Shown here one piece after another: positions 25,993-34,304 of a stretch of DNA of 64,000 nucleotides (the stretch's first letter is position 1; each line of letters starts with the position of its first letter). The DNA is from Chryseobacterium shigense. Its GTDB lineage: Bacteria; Bacteroidota; Bacteroidia; Flavobacteriales; Weeksellaceae. The notes below the pieces were generated by a model that did not search any database, was not told the DNA's origin, and saw nothing but the letters and a program-made list of their open reading frames with translations. The translations under genes and the position numbers were made by a program. Location: NCBI RefSeq assembly GCF_014207845.1, contig NZ_JACHLC010000006.1, positions 84,993 to 148,992 of the forward strand, given 5' to 3'.

Positions 25993-26811
25993 TTATAGTC
26001 CGAGATAAACAAATACATAAGCTGAAAGATATTTGGGTTCCAGATTTAAAGGAGTATTTGAACCTCCTGTGGAAACAGAAAATGTATGGGCATGAGCTCC
26101 TGTGCTGGAAGTTGTTGAAGTTGTGGCATCATTATCTACAACTGTCATGTTGCTTCCTCCTTCTGAGCTGTTTGTAGTTCCGCTTGCTCGGTCATTGTAA
26201 GTGTGGTTATGTGTTCCTGAGCTTACGGTAGTAGTATTGTAGGTGACATTAGGAAGATTAGCCTGCGTAAGAGCTGTACTGGTGCTTCCTCCTGTTGAGC
26301 CCAAAGTTTCAGATCCAGATCTGGATTTCAGATATCTGTCTGAACTGTTGGGTAACGTTGTGGAAAAGCCTAAAGAAGCAGCCCTGGTCTGTACAGCTGC
26401 AGGAAGTGTTGAGACTGCTCTTCCGTTCAGAAGATACCATCCGTCATGATCCGGAGCAGTACTGCTGTATTTAATGTCTCCAACAGTTGGAAGCTGTACT
26501 TCCAGTTTGTTCCAGTTTATTCCGTCATTGTAATAAAAACCGGGAGTTACGCCTGTGAGTGCTGTTGTTGTTGTATTGGTATTGTATACTGTCATTCCGG
26601 CAATATGGCCAGGAAGCGGGCTTGCATTATTGGTTGCTGTAAGGGAAACCTTTGGCATCAGAAGACCTTTATTTTGACCTTGAGAATAAAGCTCAAGAAT
26701 TGCCTGTGTATTGGGAACAGGGGAAGGAGAGGTTCCGACTGTTATGAGTACCTGCGCGTTCGCTATGTTGAAAGTGGCGAGCAGAAGTATGATATAATTA
26801 ATTCTTTTCAT
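25993..26811 (-). CDS. Secreted phage-tail-collar-like protein, copy 3
   Basis: A 272-residue exported protein (signal peptide to NANAQ). It has a Bacteroidota head (NKGLLMPKVSLTAT), then a tail-collar-like domain (GDIKYSSTAPDHDGWYLLNG near residue 117, then TLPNSSDRYLK near 155), and a fibre-like tail with histidine pairs HNHTY and HAHTF that recall the metal-binding HxH of phage short tail fibres. It ends in VFVYLGL. It is the last gene of three tandem paralogues, with 8 bases to the previous one. There is no phage head, capsid or tail-tube gene around, so it is a cellular surface protein. Confidence 0.78.
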   Translation of the reverse strand: MKRINYIILLLATFNIANAQVLITVGTSPSPVPNTQAILELYSQGQNKGLLMPKVSLTATNNASPLPGHIAGMTVYNTNTTTTALTGVTPGFYYNDGINWNKLEVQLPTVGDIKYSSTAPDHDGWYLLNGRAVSTLPAAVQTRAASLGFSTTLPNSSDRYLKSRSGSETLGSTGGSTSTALTQANLPNVTYNTTTVSSGTHNHTYNDRASGTTNSSEGGSNMTVVDNDATTSTTSSTGAHAHTFSVSTGGSNTPLNLEPKYLSAYVFVYLGL

Positions 26812-26819
26812 GAGATATT

Positions 26820-27623
26820 TTATTTTCCTAAGTAGATGAAGTACTGCACTACCATATGTTTCGGGTATTGGGAGATTGCTGTGCTGCTTCCTCCGCTGGC
26901 TACGGAAAAAGTGTGGCTATGATCTCCTGCAGCACCTGTAGTTCTGGTTTCCGTATTAATGGTTCTTGTGGTAGCAAGGCTTCCTGCATTATAGTTCCAG
27001 TAATTCACTCCTCTGTTGGTGTAGGTGTGGCTATGGGCTCCGTTTGTACTGGTATTTCCTGTGAATGTAAGATTCGGAAGATTGGCCTGGGAAAGGGTGT
27101 ATGAGCTGGCTCCTCCTGTTGCTGCAAAAGATTCTGATGCGTTTTTTCCTTTTAAAAGCCTGTCAGATGTATTAGGAATACTGGTAGCAAAACCCAATGT
27201 TGTTGCGTTGGCTTGTGCGGAAGCGGAAAGAGTTGATGTGTTTCTCCCGTTCATCAGATACCATCCTTCATGATCTGCATTTATCATACTGGATTTAATA
27301 TCTCCGATTTTTGGAATATCTGTATTAACAGACATCAGAACCCATTTTGATCCGTCATTGTAATATAGGCCGGGAATTACATCGTTTGGGGCTGTTCCTG
27401 CAGTAGCAATATTGTATACCCATATGCCTTCCGTATGGGCGGCAAGTGGGGTGGCAGACAATGTTGATGTTAATGAGATCTGATTCATTAAAAGTCCTTT
27501 ATTATTGCTGTTTAGTTCCAGAACTGCCGAATTTGAAGGGTTTGATGTACCTATACCCACCTGCGATTTTGCGGGTGAAAAAAATAATAGTCCGAGAAGT
27601 GTATATAAATAATTTTTTTTCAT
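26820..27623 (-). CDS. Secreted phage-tail-collar-like protein, copy 2
   Basis: A 267-residue paralogue of its two neighbours. The signal peptide ends at PAKSQ, followed by VGIGTSNPSNSAVLELNS and KGLLMNQISLTST. The collar-like core is GDIKSSMINADHEGWYLMNG and IPNTSDRLLKG. The histidine pairs are HSHTY and HSHTF, and the end is YFIYLGK. The segment between the two histidine pairs is the most variable part among the three copies, as expected for a receptor-binding tip. It is 2 bases from copy 1 and 8 from copy 3. Confidence 0.78.
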   Translation of the reverse strand: MKKNYLYTLLGLLFFSPAKSQVGIGTSNPSNSAVLELNSNNKGLLMNQISLTSTLSATPLAAHTEGIWVYNIATAGTAPNDVIPGLYYNDGSKWVLMSVNTDIPKIGDIKSSMINADHEGWYLMNGRNTSTLSASAQANATTLGFATSIPNTSDRLLKGKNASESFAATGGASSYTLSQANLPNLTFTGNTSTNGAHSHTYTNRGVNYWNYNAGSLATTRTINTETRTTGAAGDHSHTFSVASGGSSTAISQYPKHMVVQYFIYLGK

Positions 27624-27625
27624 GA

Positions 27626-28450
27626 TTAGTTTCCTAAATAGATAAAAACATTAGTGATAATATTGTTCGGTATTAGGTTTACCGGTTGGCTTGTTCCGCC
27701 CAAAGAGAAAGAAAGGGTATGGGTATGAGCTCCTGCGTTGTCGGTATTGGTATCGATACTTGCTGTGTTGGAGACCGGGTTGTTCGTTCCGCTTACTACC
27801 CCGTTGGCTGCAGTGTTTTGCGGATTATCCGTATAGGTATGGGTATGACTTCCCGTTGTATTGGTGGAACCTGAAAAAGTAAAATTCGGAAGATTGGTCT
27901 GTGCAAGTGTAAAGGAATTGGCTCCTGCAGAGGTTCCGGGAGTGTCTGCTCCGCTTGTGCTTTTCAGATATCTGTCTGAAGCATCGGGAAGATTGGCGGC
28001 AAATCCTAAGGCTGTAGCTCTGGCTCTGGGATTTACTGCTAAAGTGCTTACCGCTCTTCCGTTGAGAAGATACCATCCGTTGTGGTCCGCACTTTGAAAT
28101 CCGTTTTTAATATCTCCCGGCTGCGGGGATTTGGTGGTCATTTTTACCCATTGGGAACCATTATTGTAATATAGTCCGGGAGTTACATTATTCGGGGCGG
28201 TTCCTGCTGTAGCGGTGTTGAATACAATCATTCCGGCCACGTGAGACGAAAGCGGTGCGGCTGCATTGGTTGCCTGAAGGGCAAGTCTTGTCAGCAGAAA
28301 ACCTTTATTGTTTGCTGAATTTTCTAAATGCAGAACGCTATCCGTATTAATTACTCCTGATGAATTTGAAATTTTGACCTGTGCATTTGCATTTATGGTA
28401 GGATATGACAGTAATATTAATAATACATTACTAATTAATATTTTTCTCAT
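27626..28450 (-). CDS. Secreted phage-tail-collar-like protein, copy 1
   Basis: A 274-residue first gene of the three-gene operon. The signal peptide ends near NANAQ, the head is KGFLLTRLALQAT, the collar-like core is GDIKNGFQSADHNGWYLLNG and LPDASDRYLKS, and the histidine pairs are HTHTY and HTHTL, with end VFIYLGN. It is expressed from a TATATTTG box about 28 bases upstream. All three copies keep the same module order, so they arose by tandem duplication and then diverged. Confidence 0.78.
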   Translation of the reverse strand: MRKILISNVLLILLSYPTINANAQVKISNSSGVINTDSVLHLENSANNKGFLLTRLALQATNAAAPLSSHVAGMIVFNTATAGTAPNNVTPGLYYNNGSQWVKMTTKSPQPGDIKNGFQSADHNGWYLLNGRAVSTLAVNPRARATALGFAANLPDASDRYLKSTSGADTPGTSAGANSFTLAQTNLPNFTFSGSTNTTGSHTHTYTDNPQNTAANGVVSGTNNPVSNTASIDTNTDNAGAHTHTLSFSLGGTSQPVNLIPNNIITNVFIYLGN

Positions 28451-28477
28451 AAAATTAACTTTGAAATAATTTTTTTA

Positions 28478-28485
28478 CAAATATA
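28478..28485 (-). promoter_or_regulatory. Promoter box of the collar-like operon
   Basis: TATATTTG on the minus strand, 28 bases before the first gene of the operon. Confidence 0.6.
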
Positions 28486-28647
28486 TTGAATTTTTATTTA
28501 TAATATTATCGATGGTTAATAATGGAAAGGCTTATTTTCACTATTTTGAGAATAAGGTATTAGGGTTTTCAATATTTATAGTATCTGGCTTAAAAAAAAT
28601 AATAACAAACGGAAGATTAAAATTTTATTAAATCTTTAGTAAATATA

Positions 28648-28673
28648 AAAAGCACGCTAAAAAAGCGTGCTTT
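28648..28673 (-). terminator. nrdA terminator
   Basis: AAAGCACGCT/AGCGTGCTTT stem with an A-rich loop, 27 bases after the nrdA stop. Confidence 0.75.
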
Positions 28674-28699
28674 AGTATTATACTGATATTATTTATAGA

Positions 28700-30358
28700 T
28701 TATGCTTCACAAGCAGAACAGGTCACAAAATTAACCATCATTTCTTTAGAAACAGAAGAACTTCTTTGATAATAAAGTGTTTTTACACCTTTTTTCCATG
28801 CTTCAATGTAAAGGTAGTTTACGTCTTTTACAGGCATTGTGGATGGGATCTGCAAGTTCAGGGACTGGGCCTGGTCGATATACTGCTGTCTTTGGGCAGC
28901 CTGAGAGATAATTTCCATCGGAGAGATCTCTTTGAATGTTTTGAAAACTGCTTTCTCATCATCCGTTAACTCTTTCAGGTGCTGTACGGAACCGTGGTTC
29001 AGCATAATCGTTCTCCATGTTTCCTCATTATCAAGACCTTTTTCTTCTAACAGTTTTGCTAAATATTTGTTCTTACGCATAAAGTTTCCTTTCGCAAGAC
29101 CAGCTTTGTAGTAGTTGGAGGCAAACGGCTCAATTCCCGGAGAAGTCTGTCCTAGGATCGCAGAACTTGAAGTAGTAGGGGCAATAGCCATTGTGGTGGT
29201 ATTTCTCAATCCGTACCCTTTTAATAATTCCGGTTCTCCGTAGATGTTGGCCAGTTCTCTTGAAGCGATATCCGCCTGTTCTTTGATGTGTCTGAAAGCT
29301 CTTGCATTGAACTGAGTCGCTTCAAAACTTTCAAACGGGATCATATTTTTCTGTAAATAAGAATGGTATCCCAAAACTCCCAATCCGAGAGCTCTGTGAC
29401 GCATTGCGAAATTTCTGGCTCCCTGCAGGTAATAGTTTCCTTCCGTTTTTTCAATAAATTCGGATAAAACAGCATCCAGGAAGTAAATGGCTAATTTTAC
29501 AGCGTCTGTATCTTTCCATTCATCATATAATTCTAAGTTCATGGATGACAGGCAGCAGATGAAAGATTCTTCTCTGGTAGAAGGAAGCATGATCTCAGAA
29601 CATAAATTACTTGCATTAACAGTAAGTCCTAAATCTTTGTAAACCTGTGGCTTGTTTCTGTTAACATTATCTGTGAAGAAAATATACGGAAGACCTTTTT
29701 GCTGGCGGCTTTCAAGAACTCTTGCCCAGATCTTACGCTTATCCATATCACCGTCAATCATATCCTGCATCCAGTAATCAGGGACACAAATTCCCGTAAA
29801 CAGGTTCTGGATAGGGCTTCCGATATCTTTGATTGATAAGAATTCTTCAATATCACCGTGGTCAATATCCAGATAAGCAGCAAACGCACCTCTTCTTACA
29901 CCTCCCTGAGAAACCACATCCATCGCAGTATCGAATAATTTCATGAATGAAACCGCTCCTGAAGATTTTCCGTTATCCGTTACGGCTGTTCCCCTGTTTC
30001 TAAGCTCTCCGAAATACCCTGAAGTTCCGCCACCGATTTTAGTCTGCATAATTACTTCGCCCATTTTGTGGGTAATTCCTTCAATACTGTCCGGAATGTG
30101 AACGTTGAAGCAAGAGATAGGAAGACCTCTTTGTGTTCCCATATTCGCCCAGACAGGAGATGAGAAACTGATCCATCCTTTGGTGATCATTTCTTTGAAA
30201 GCAGCCTGTAATTCAGGCTTGTATAGTTTTTTTGCGGCTGCGGTGGTAATTCTGTCGATGGCTCCATCTACAGTTTCCCCTTTTAGCAGGTAGCCTCTGT
30301 TCAGCATCTGCTCAGACTCTTCATTGAGCCACCATATATTTGAATTTTGTTCTTCCAT
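28700..30358 (-). CDS. nrdA: Class I ribonucleotide reductase, large (alpha) subunit, compact form
   Basis: Reduces ribonucleoside diphosphates to deoxyribonucleotides with the NrdB radical. At 552 residues it is much shorter than the 760-residue E. coli protein because the N-terminal ATP-cone (overall activity site) is absent; the protein starts just before the catalytic barrel. Catalytic residues are visible: C83 (ISCFN), the N251-C253-E255 triad in NLCSE, and C268/C269. A YYQRS radical-transfer tyrosine pair and a C-terminal CSAC pair for thioredoxin re-reduction are also visible. It is the last gene of the nrdB-ABM-nrdA unit. Confidence 0.95.
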   Translation of the reverse strand: MEEQNSNIWWLNEESEQMLNRGYLLKGETVDGAIDRITTAAAKKLYKPELQAAFKEMITKGWISFSSPVWANMGTQRGLPISCFNVHIPDSIEGITHKMGEVIMQTKIGGGTSGYFGELRNRGTAVTDNGKSSGAVSFMKLFDTAMDVVSQGGVRRGAFAAYLDIDHGDIEEFLSIKDIGSPIQNLFTGICVPDYWMQDMIDGDMDKRKIWARVLESRQQKGLPYIFFTDNVNRNKPQVYKDLGLTVNASNLCSEIMLPSTREESFICCLSSMNLELYDEWKDTDAVKLAIYFLDAVLSEFIEKTEGNYYLQGARNFAMRHRALGLGVLGYHSYLQKNMIPFESFEATQFNARAFRHIKEQADIASRELANIYGEPELLKGYGLRNTTTMAIAPTTSSSAILGQTSPGIEPFASNYYKAGLAKGNFMRKNKYLAKLLEEKGLDNEETWRTIMLNHGSVQHLKELTDDEKAVFKTFKEISPMEIISQAAQRQQYIDQAQSLNLQIPSTMPVKDVNYLYIEAWKKGVKTLYYQRSSSVSKEMMVNFVTCSACEA

Positions 30359-30374
30359 AGATCTTATATTTTCG

Positions 30375-30405
30375 AATTCCGGGGCAGTGTTTATACTCCG
30401 GAATT
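30375..30405. promoter_or_regulatory. Hairpin between the ABM-like gene and nrdA
   Basis: AATTCCGG and CCGGAATT are perfect 8-base arms around a 15-base loop. It lies in the 57-bp gap just upstream of nrdA on the transcribed strand. No T-run follows on the minus strand, so it is more likely an mRNA-processing or stability element than a terminator. Confidence 0.45.
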
Positions 30406-30415
30406 TTGTTGCTTT

Positions 30416-30703
30416 TTATATTGATTGTAATATTTCCACTTTGTGCGTACCATTTAGTCCGCTTTCATCTCTCAGTCTCTGAAATTCTTTAAAAGAAGGT
30501 GTGTTCAAAACCTTGTGCTGAATTTCTTCATTAATATAGTTTGAATAATGTAAAAAAGTAATACCGTCTTCTTTTAGATAAACCTTATATTCAAATGTTT
30601 CCTGATCCAGGTTTTTGAAATCATCCAGAAACGTTTGGATATGGGTTTTGTTTTCTGAAACGTATTCAGGTTTTACGGTATAGGTTACAATTACATTGAT
30701 CAT
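30416..30703 (-). CDS. Small ABM-like (dimeric alpha-beta barrel) protein
   Basis: A 95-residue soluble protein. INVIVTYTVKPEYVSEN, FEYKVYLKEDGITFLHYSNY and a C-terminal strand fit the antibiotic-biosynthesis-monooxygenase-like ferredoxin fold, whose members range from monooxygenases and heme-degrading enzymes to proteins without known activity. No heme-ligand histidine is evident. It sits between nrdB and nrdA on the same strand with 94- and 57-base gaps, so it is very probably transcribed with them. A role with ribonucleotide reductase is inference from position. Confidence 0.75.
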   Translation of the reverse strand: MINVIVTYTVKPEYVSENKTHIQTFLDDFKNLDQETFEYKVYLKEDGITFLHYSNYINEEIQHKVLNTPSFKEFQRLRDESGLNGTHKVEILQSI

Positions 30704-30797
30704 TTTTGTGCTTTACGAAGAAGTTTATTTAGGTAAAATGTCTTGATAGGCTGCTAATACTAACTGCTTTGACGCTCGCTTCGCTCGCGCCTTTTTA

Positions 30798-31772
30798 TTA
30801 AAACAAATCGTTTGCTGTAATACTCTTATCGTGTTTCGTATAATCCACTGGTCTTTTTGCAAAGAAGTCATCCATGGAATTAGCAAAAACTTCCTCTTCA
30901 AACCATACCATCGGGCGGTACTGTTCTGGGGAAACATTGTAGCGGGTTTCCATATTGATTTTCTTTAAGCTGTCATCTACACGGTATTTCATGAAGTTCA
31001 GGAGATCTTCTTTTGAGAAAACGTTTAACTCTCCAAGTTCAAAGATCCAGTCAAGAATTTCACCTTCCAGCTCAATAGACTGATCTACTAATGTGTAAAT
31101 ATCTTCAATATCAGAATCTGTTAACAGATCCGGTTGTTCTTCACGGATTTTGTTGATCAGATAAATTCCTGCATTGGCGTGGATCTGCTCATCAACGGAT
31201 GTCCATGCGATGATATTGGAAACGTTTTTCATGTATCCTTTGAATCTTGTAAAAGAAAGGATGATCGCGAATTGTGAGAAAAGAGATACATTTTCAATCA
31301 GGATACTGAATAATAGAAGAGAAGATACATATTCTTTAGGTGTTGTGGAATTAGCGTGTTTCAGAACATTTGATAAGAAATCAATTCTCTTTTTCACTGC
31401 TGGAATTTCCACTACATGGGTAAATTCTTCATTATATCCCAGAACCTCCAATAATCGGGAATAAGCTTCGGAATGGCGGAATTCGCATTCTGCAAAAGTA
31501 GCGCCTAAGCCGTTGAATTCAGGTTTTGGTAAGTGGTTGTATAGGTTTCCCCAGAATGTCTTTACAGACACCTCAATCTGTGCAATAGCTAAAAGTGCAT
31601 TTTTTACAGCGTGTTTTTCGTGTGGCTCCAACTGCGAATGAAAATCCTGAACATCTGCAGTAAAATCCACTTCCGAATGCACCCAGAACGATTTGTTGAT
31701 CGCCTCTACAAACTGAAGAACCTCAGGGTATTCAAATGGCTTGTAACTTACTCTTTTATCGAAAATTCCCAT
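30798..31772 (-). CDS. nrdB: Class I ribonucleotide reductase, small (beta) subunit
   Basis: Holds the di-metal site and tyrosyl radical used by NrdA. The ferritin-like ligands are visible: E67, E97 and H100 (CEFRH), then E160, E195 and H198 (DEQIH). Tyrosine 104 (HSEAY) is in the position of the radical tyrosine, so it should be a standard tyrosyl-radical enzyme rather than the phenylalanine (Ic) type. Length (324 residues) is short, with no ATP-cone at the N-terminus. It is the first gene of the operon, downstream of DnaA-box-like sites. Confidence 0.95.
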   Translation of the reverse strand: MGIFDKRVSYKPFEYPEVLQFVEAINKSFWVHSEVDFTADVQDFHSQLEPHEKHAVKNALLAIAQIEVSVKTFWGNLYNHLPKPEFNGLGATFAECEFRHSEAYSRLLEVLGYNEEFTHVVEIPAVKKRIDFLSNVLKHANSTTPKEYVSSLLLFSILIENVSLFSQFAIILSFTRFKGYMKNVSNIIAWTSVDEQIHANAGIYLINKIREEQPDLLTDSDIEDIYTLVDQSIELEGEILDWIFELGELNVFSKEDLLNFMKYRVDDSLKKINMETRYNVSPEQYRPMVWFEEEVFANSMDDFFAKRPVDYTKHDKSITANDLF

Positions 31773-32198
31773 ATTAAAATATCTTTAAAATTAAATAATT
31801 TGCATCACTGTGGATAACTTTGAAGAGATGCTTAACTTCTTGTATTTTTGGCATTTACATCTGAAACATATTCACATTCAATAAGTGCAGGTTTCTTGTA
31901 AAGAACTAATGACAAAGTTCGAAAAAAAGAAACGATTTTGAAAGGGGTAAATACTAATTGGCTGAGTTTTAACTGTAAAAGTTTTCCACATTTACATGAA
32001 ACCAGCACGAATAATGGCTTAAGCAGGGTTATGTACAAAAAATACATAAAAAATTAAGGTTACAGTTAAACAGTTTGATCTAATGTATTATTAATAAAGG
32101 ATAAATTTATTAAACAATAAAATATTCGAATAAATTATTGTTCTTGTAACAAATTGAAAATATCATCTACTTATTGGGTATAAAACAAGCATCACTTA
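31773..32198. other. 426-bp divergent control region between nrdB and the ABC exporter
   Basis: No gene is seen. It contains a perfect DnaA box (31809-31817) and a one-mismatch box (31982-31990), a TAACTTTG box on the plus strand (31815-31822), and a TATGTA/TACATA hairpin near 32032-32050. It must carry the promoters of both flanking operons. Confidence 0.55.
31809..31817 (-). promoter_or_regulatory. DnaA box upstream of nrdB
   Basis: TTATCCACA on the minus strand matches the DnaA-binding consensus exactly. It is 37 bases upstream of the nrdB start. A second site, TTTTCCACA, lies at 31982-31990 on the plus strand. Confidence 0.45.
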
Positions 32199-32888
32199 AT
32201 GTTAGTAATTCAGGATTTACACAAATCATACGATACGGGGAAAAGCAAGCTGCACGTTCTTAAGGGAATTAATCTTAATATTTCCGAAGGCGAGTTTGTT
32301 TCTATTATGGGAAGTTCCGGTTCCGGAAAGTCCACACTTCTTAATATCATCGGTATTCTGGATGAAAAAGATTCAGGTACCTATGAGCTGGATAATGTTC
32401 CCATTGAGCACCTGTCTGAAGTGAAAGCTGCAGAATACAGAAGTAAATTCTTAGGATTTATTTTCCAGTCTTTCAACCTGATTAGCTATAAAACAGCTCT
32501 GGAAAACGTAGCGCTTCCATTATACTACCAGAATGTTCCCAGAAAAGAACGTAATCAAAAAGCGTTGGAGTACCTGGAAAAAGTAGGCCTTGGACAATGG
32601 GCAGATCACCTTCCCAATGAACTTTCCGGAGGACAGAAACAGAGAGTGGCCATCGCAAGAGCCCTGATCACAGATCCTAAGGTGGTTCTGGCAGATGAAC
32701 CTACAGGTGCGCTGGATTCCAAAACAACACATGATATCATGAAGCTTCTTCAGGAAATCAATAATGAGGGAAGAACCATCATTGTGGTAACCCATGAACC
32801 CGATGTAGCAGCACAAACGAAGAGAAATGTGGTGCTGAAAGACGGTATCATAGAAAGTGATGAATTTATCAAGCAGATTGTTTTATAA
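32199..32888 (+). CDS. ABC transporter ATP-binding protein (MacB/LolD type)
   Basis: The ATPase of a mechanotransmission-type exporter. The 229-residue protein has Walker A GSSGSGKST (residues 38-46), the signature LSGGQKQRVAIARAL and Walker B VVLADEPTGALDS, with the H-loop in VVTHEPD. It is followed by two FtsX-like permeases and a membrane-fusion adaptor, so it energises a MacAB-TolC-like pump. No outer-membrane TolC-like gene lies in this cluster. The substrate is unknown; macrolides, peptides or lipoproteins are family possibilities. Confidence 0.92.
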   Translation: MLVIQDLHKSYDTGKSKLHVLKGINLNISEGEFVSIMGSSGSGKSTLLNIIGILDEKDSGTYELDNVPIEHLSEVKAAEYRSKFLGFIFQSFNLISYKTALENVALPLYYQNVPRKERNQKALEYLEKVGLGQWADHLPNELSGGQKQRVAIARALITDPKVVLADEPTGALDSKTTHDIMKLLQEINNEGRTIIVVTHEPDVAAQTKRNVVLKDGIIESDEFIKQIVL

Positions 32889-32917
32889 ATTTTGTTGATT
32901 TGAAAATTTGATAATGA

Positions 32918-32966
32918 GATAATTTGAAAATTTAAAGTTCAGTTTTTAATCTTTAAATTTTTCAAT
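32918..32966 (+). repeat. AT-rich hairpin in the exporter operon
   Basis: TTGAAAATTTAAAG and CTTTAAATTTTTCAA pair with one bulge. Just upstream the same TTTGAAAATTTGATAAT motif is repeated directly. It lies in the 97-bp gap between the ATPase and the first permease genes, with no strong T-run. It looks like dispersed repeat DNA and could also modulate the operon. Confidence 0.4.
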
Positions 32967-32985
32967 CCTTTAATACCAATAAAAA

Positions 32986-34215
32986 ATGTTTGACCTAGAT
33001 CGTTGGCAGGAAATATTCAGTTCTATTCGCAGTAACGTATTGCGAACGGTACTTTCAGGGTTCACTGTGGCCTTGGGACTGTTTATTTTCATTGTTCTGT
33101 TCGGAATAGGAACGGGGCTTCAGAATGCCTTTACCGAAGGTTTTGCAAGAGACGCCCAGAACCTTATCACCATCTATACAGGTAAAACCACTGTGGCGTA
33201 TAAAGGGCTTCAGTCTGACAGAACCGTCACAATGAATAATGACGATTATGATTTTCTGATCAATACAGATAAAGAAAAAGTAGGCGATGCCAGCCCGAGA
33301 TACAGCACCAGCCTAATGGTAAAATATGGTAAAGAAAGTGGAACGTACCAGGTAAACGGTGCGGAACCGGGAGAAAAGGTTATTGAGAACAGAAAGATGC
33401 TGGACGGACGTTACCTGACACCCATGGATCTCGAAAGAAAGCAAAACGTTGCAGTGATCGGAAGAATGGTTCAGCGTGACCTGATCAAGAATGGAAGCCC
33501 GGTAGGAAAAGACCTTGATATCAATGGAACCATGTTCAAAGTGGTAGGCGTATTTTCTGATGACGGAGGAGACTGGGATGAAAGACATATTGCTGTTCCT
33601 ATCACCACCCTTCAGCAAATGAAAAAAGGTTCTGATACAGTATCTACAGCATATATTGCCTATAACGAAAAGCTGACACCTCAGGAAGCTATTAAATATG
33701 GGGATGAGCTTAAAGACAGGTTAAAAGCAAGAAAAAATGTTGCTCCTGACGATGAAAACGGAGTCCGTGTCTGGAACAACGCCCAGAATATGAATGAAAC
33801 CTTCCAGTTTATGGCGGTGCTTACCCTTATTGTAGGTTTTATCGGATTGGGAACACTATTGGCAGGAATTATCGGGATCAGCAACATCATGGTGTATATC
33901 GTAAAAGAAAGAACCAAAGAAATCGGAGTTCGTAAAGCCATCGGCGCCAAACCCAGAAGTATTGTAGCCCTTATTGTACAGGAAAGTGTTGTAATTACAG
34001 TAGTTTCGGGTATTGTTGGAGTTGCGGTGGGTGTATTGGCCTTAAGCTTAATAGGAGACAGCCTTGAAGAATATTTTATCAAGAGCCCGGCTGTAGGGTG
34101 GGGAACTATCTTCATGGCTTTTATAGCGTTAGTGTGCTCGGGGCTTATTGCAGGATTCGTTCCGGCATACAGAGCCTCAAAAATTAAGCCGATAGAGGCA
34201 TTGAGAACAGAGTAA
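32986..34215 (+). CDS. ABC transporter permease (MacB/FtsX type), first
   Basis: A 409-residue membrane subunit with one helix near the N-terminus (residues 18-43), a periplasmic MacB core domain of about 230 residues, and three C-terminal helices (from FMAVLTLIVGFIG). The cytosolic coupling motif VKERTKEIGVRKAIGAKPRSI and the C-terminal PAYRASKIKPIEALR are typical. It differs from the second permease in sequence, so the two probably form a heterodimer with two copies of the ATPase. Confidence 0.9.
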   Translation: MFDLDRWQEIFSSIRSNVLRTVLSGFTVALGLFIFIVLFGIGTGLQNAFTEGFARDAQNLITIYTGKTTVAYKGLQSDRTVTMNNDDYDFLINTDKEKVGDASPRYSTSLMVKYGKESGTYQVNGAEPGEKVIENRKMLDGRYLTPMDLERKQNVAVIGRMVQRDLIKNGSPVGKDLDINGTMFKVVGVFSDDGGDWDERHIAVPITTLQQMKKGSDTVSTAYIAYNEKLTPQEAIKYGDELKDRLKARKNVAPDDENGVRVWNNAQNMNETFQFMAVLTLIVGFIGLGTLLAGIIGISNIMVYIVKERTKEIGVRKAIGAKPRSIVALIVQESVVITVVSGIVGVAVGVLALSLIGDSLEEYFIKSPAVGWGTIFMAFIALVCSGLIAGFVPAYRASKIKPIEALRTE

Positions 34216-34304
34216 TGAATTAAAAATGATGCAGAGAATGAGTTTTTTTGCTTGTCAGTCATCATTCATAATTTATAATATATTTAAACTTATAACTCAA
34301 AGAA

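Noticed and set aside
25993..28450. Prophage remnant because of the tail-collar similarity
   Set aside because: All three genes have signal peptides and there are no capsid, terminase, tail-tube, lysis or integrase genes nearby.
30773..30788. GC-rich CGCTCGCTTCGCTCGC string as a terminator
   Set aside because: It is a direct repeat; the two halves are not complementary, so no stem forms.
30725..30937. A 70-codon frame at the end of nrdB
   Set aside because: It lies mostly inside nrdB in another frame and its tail translates a GC-rich direct repeat (GCTCGCTTCGCTCGC near 30774).
33681..34265. A 194-codon frame antisense to the first exporter permease
   Set aside because: The permease on the plus strand has intact family motifs; the antisense product is only a low-complexity shadow.
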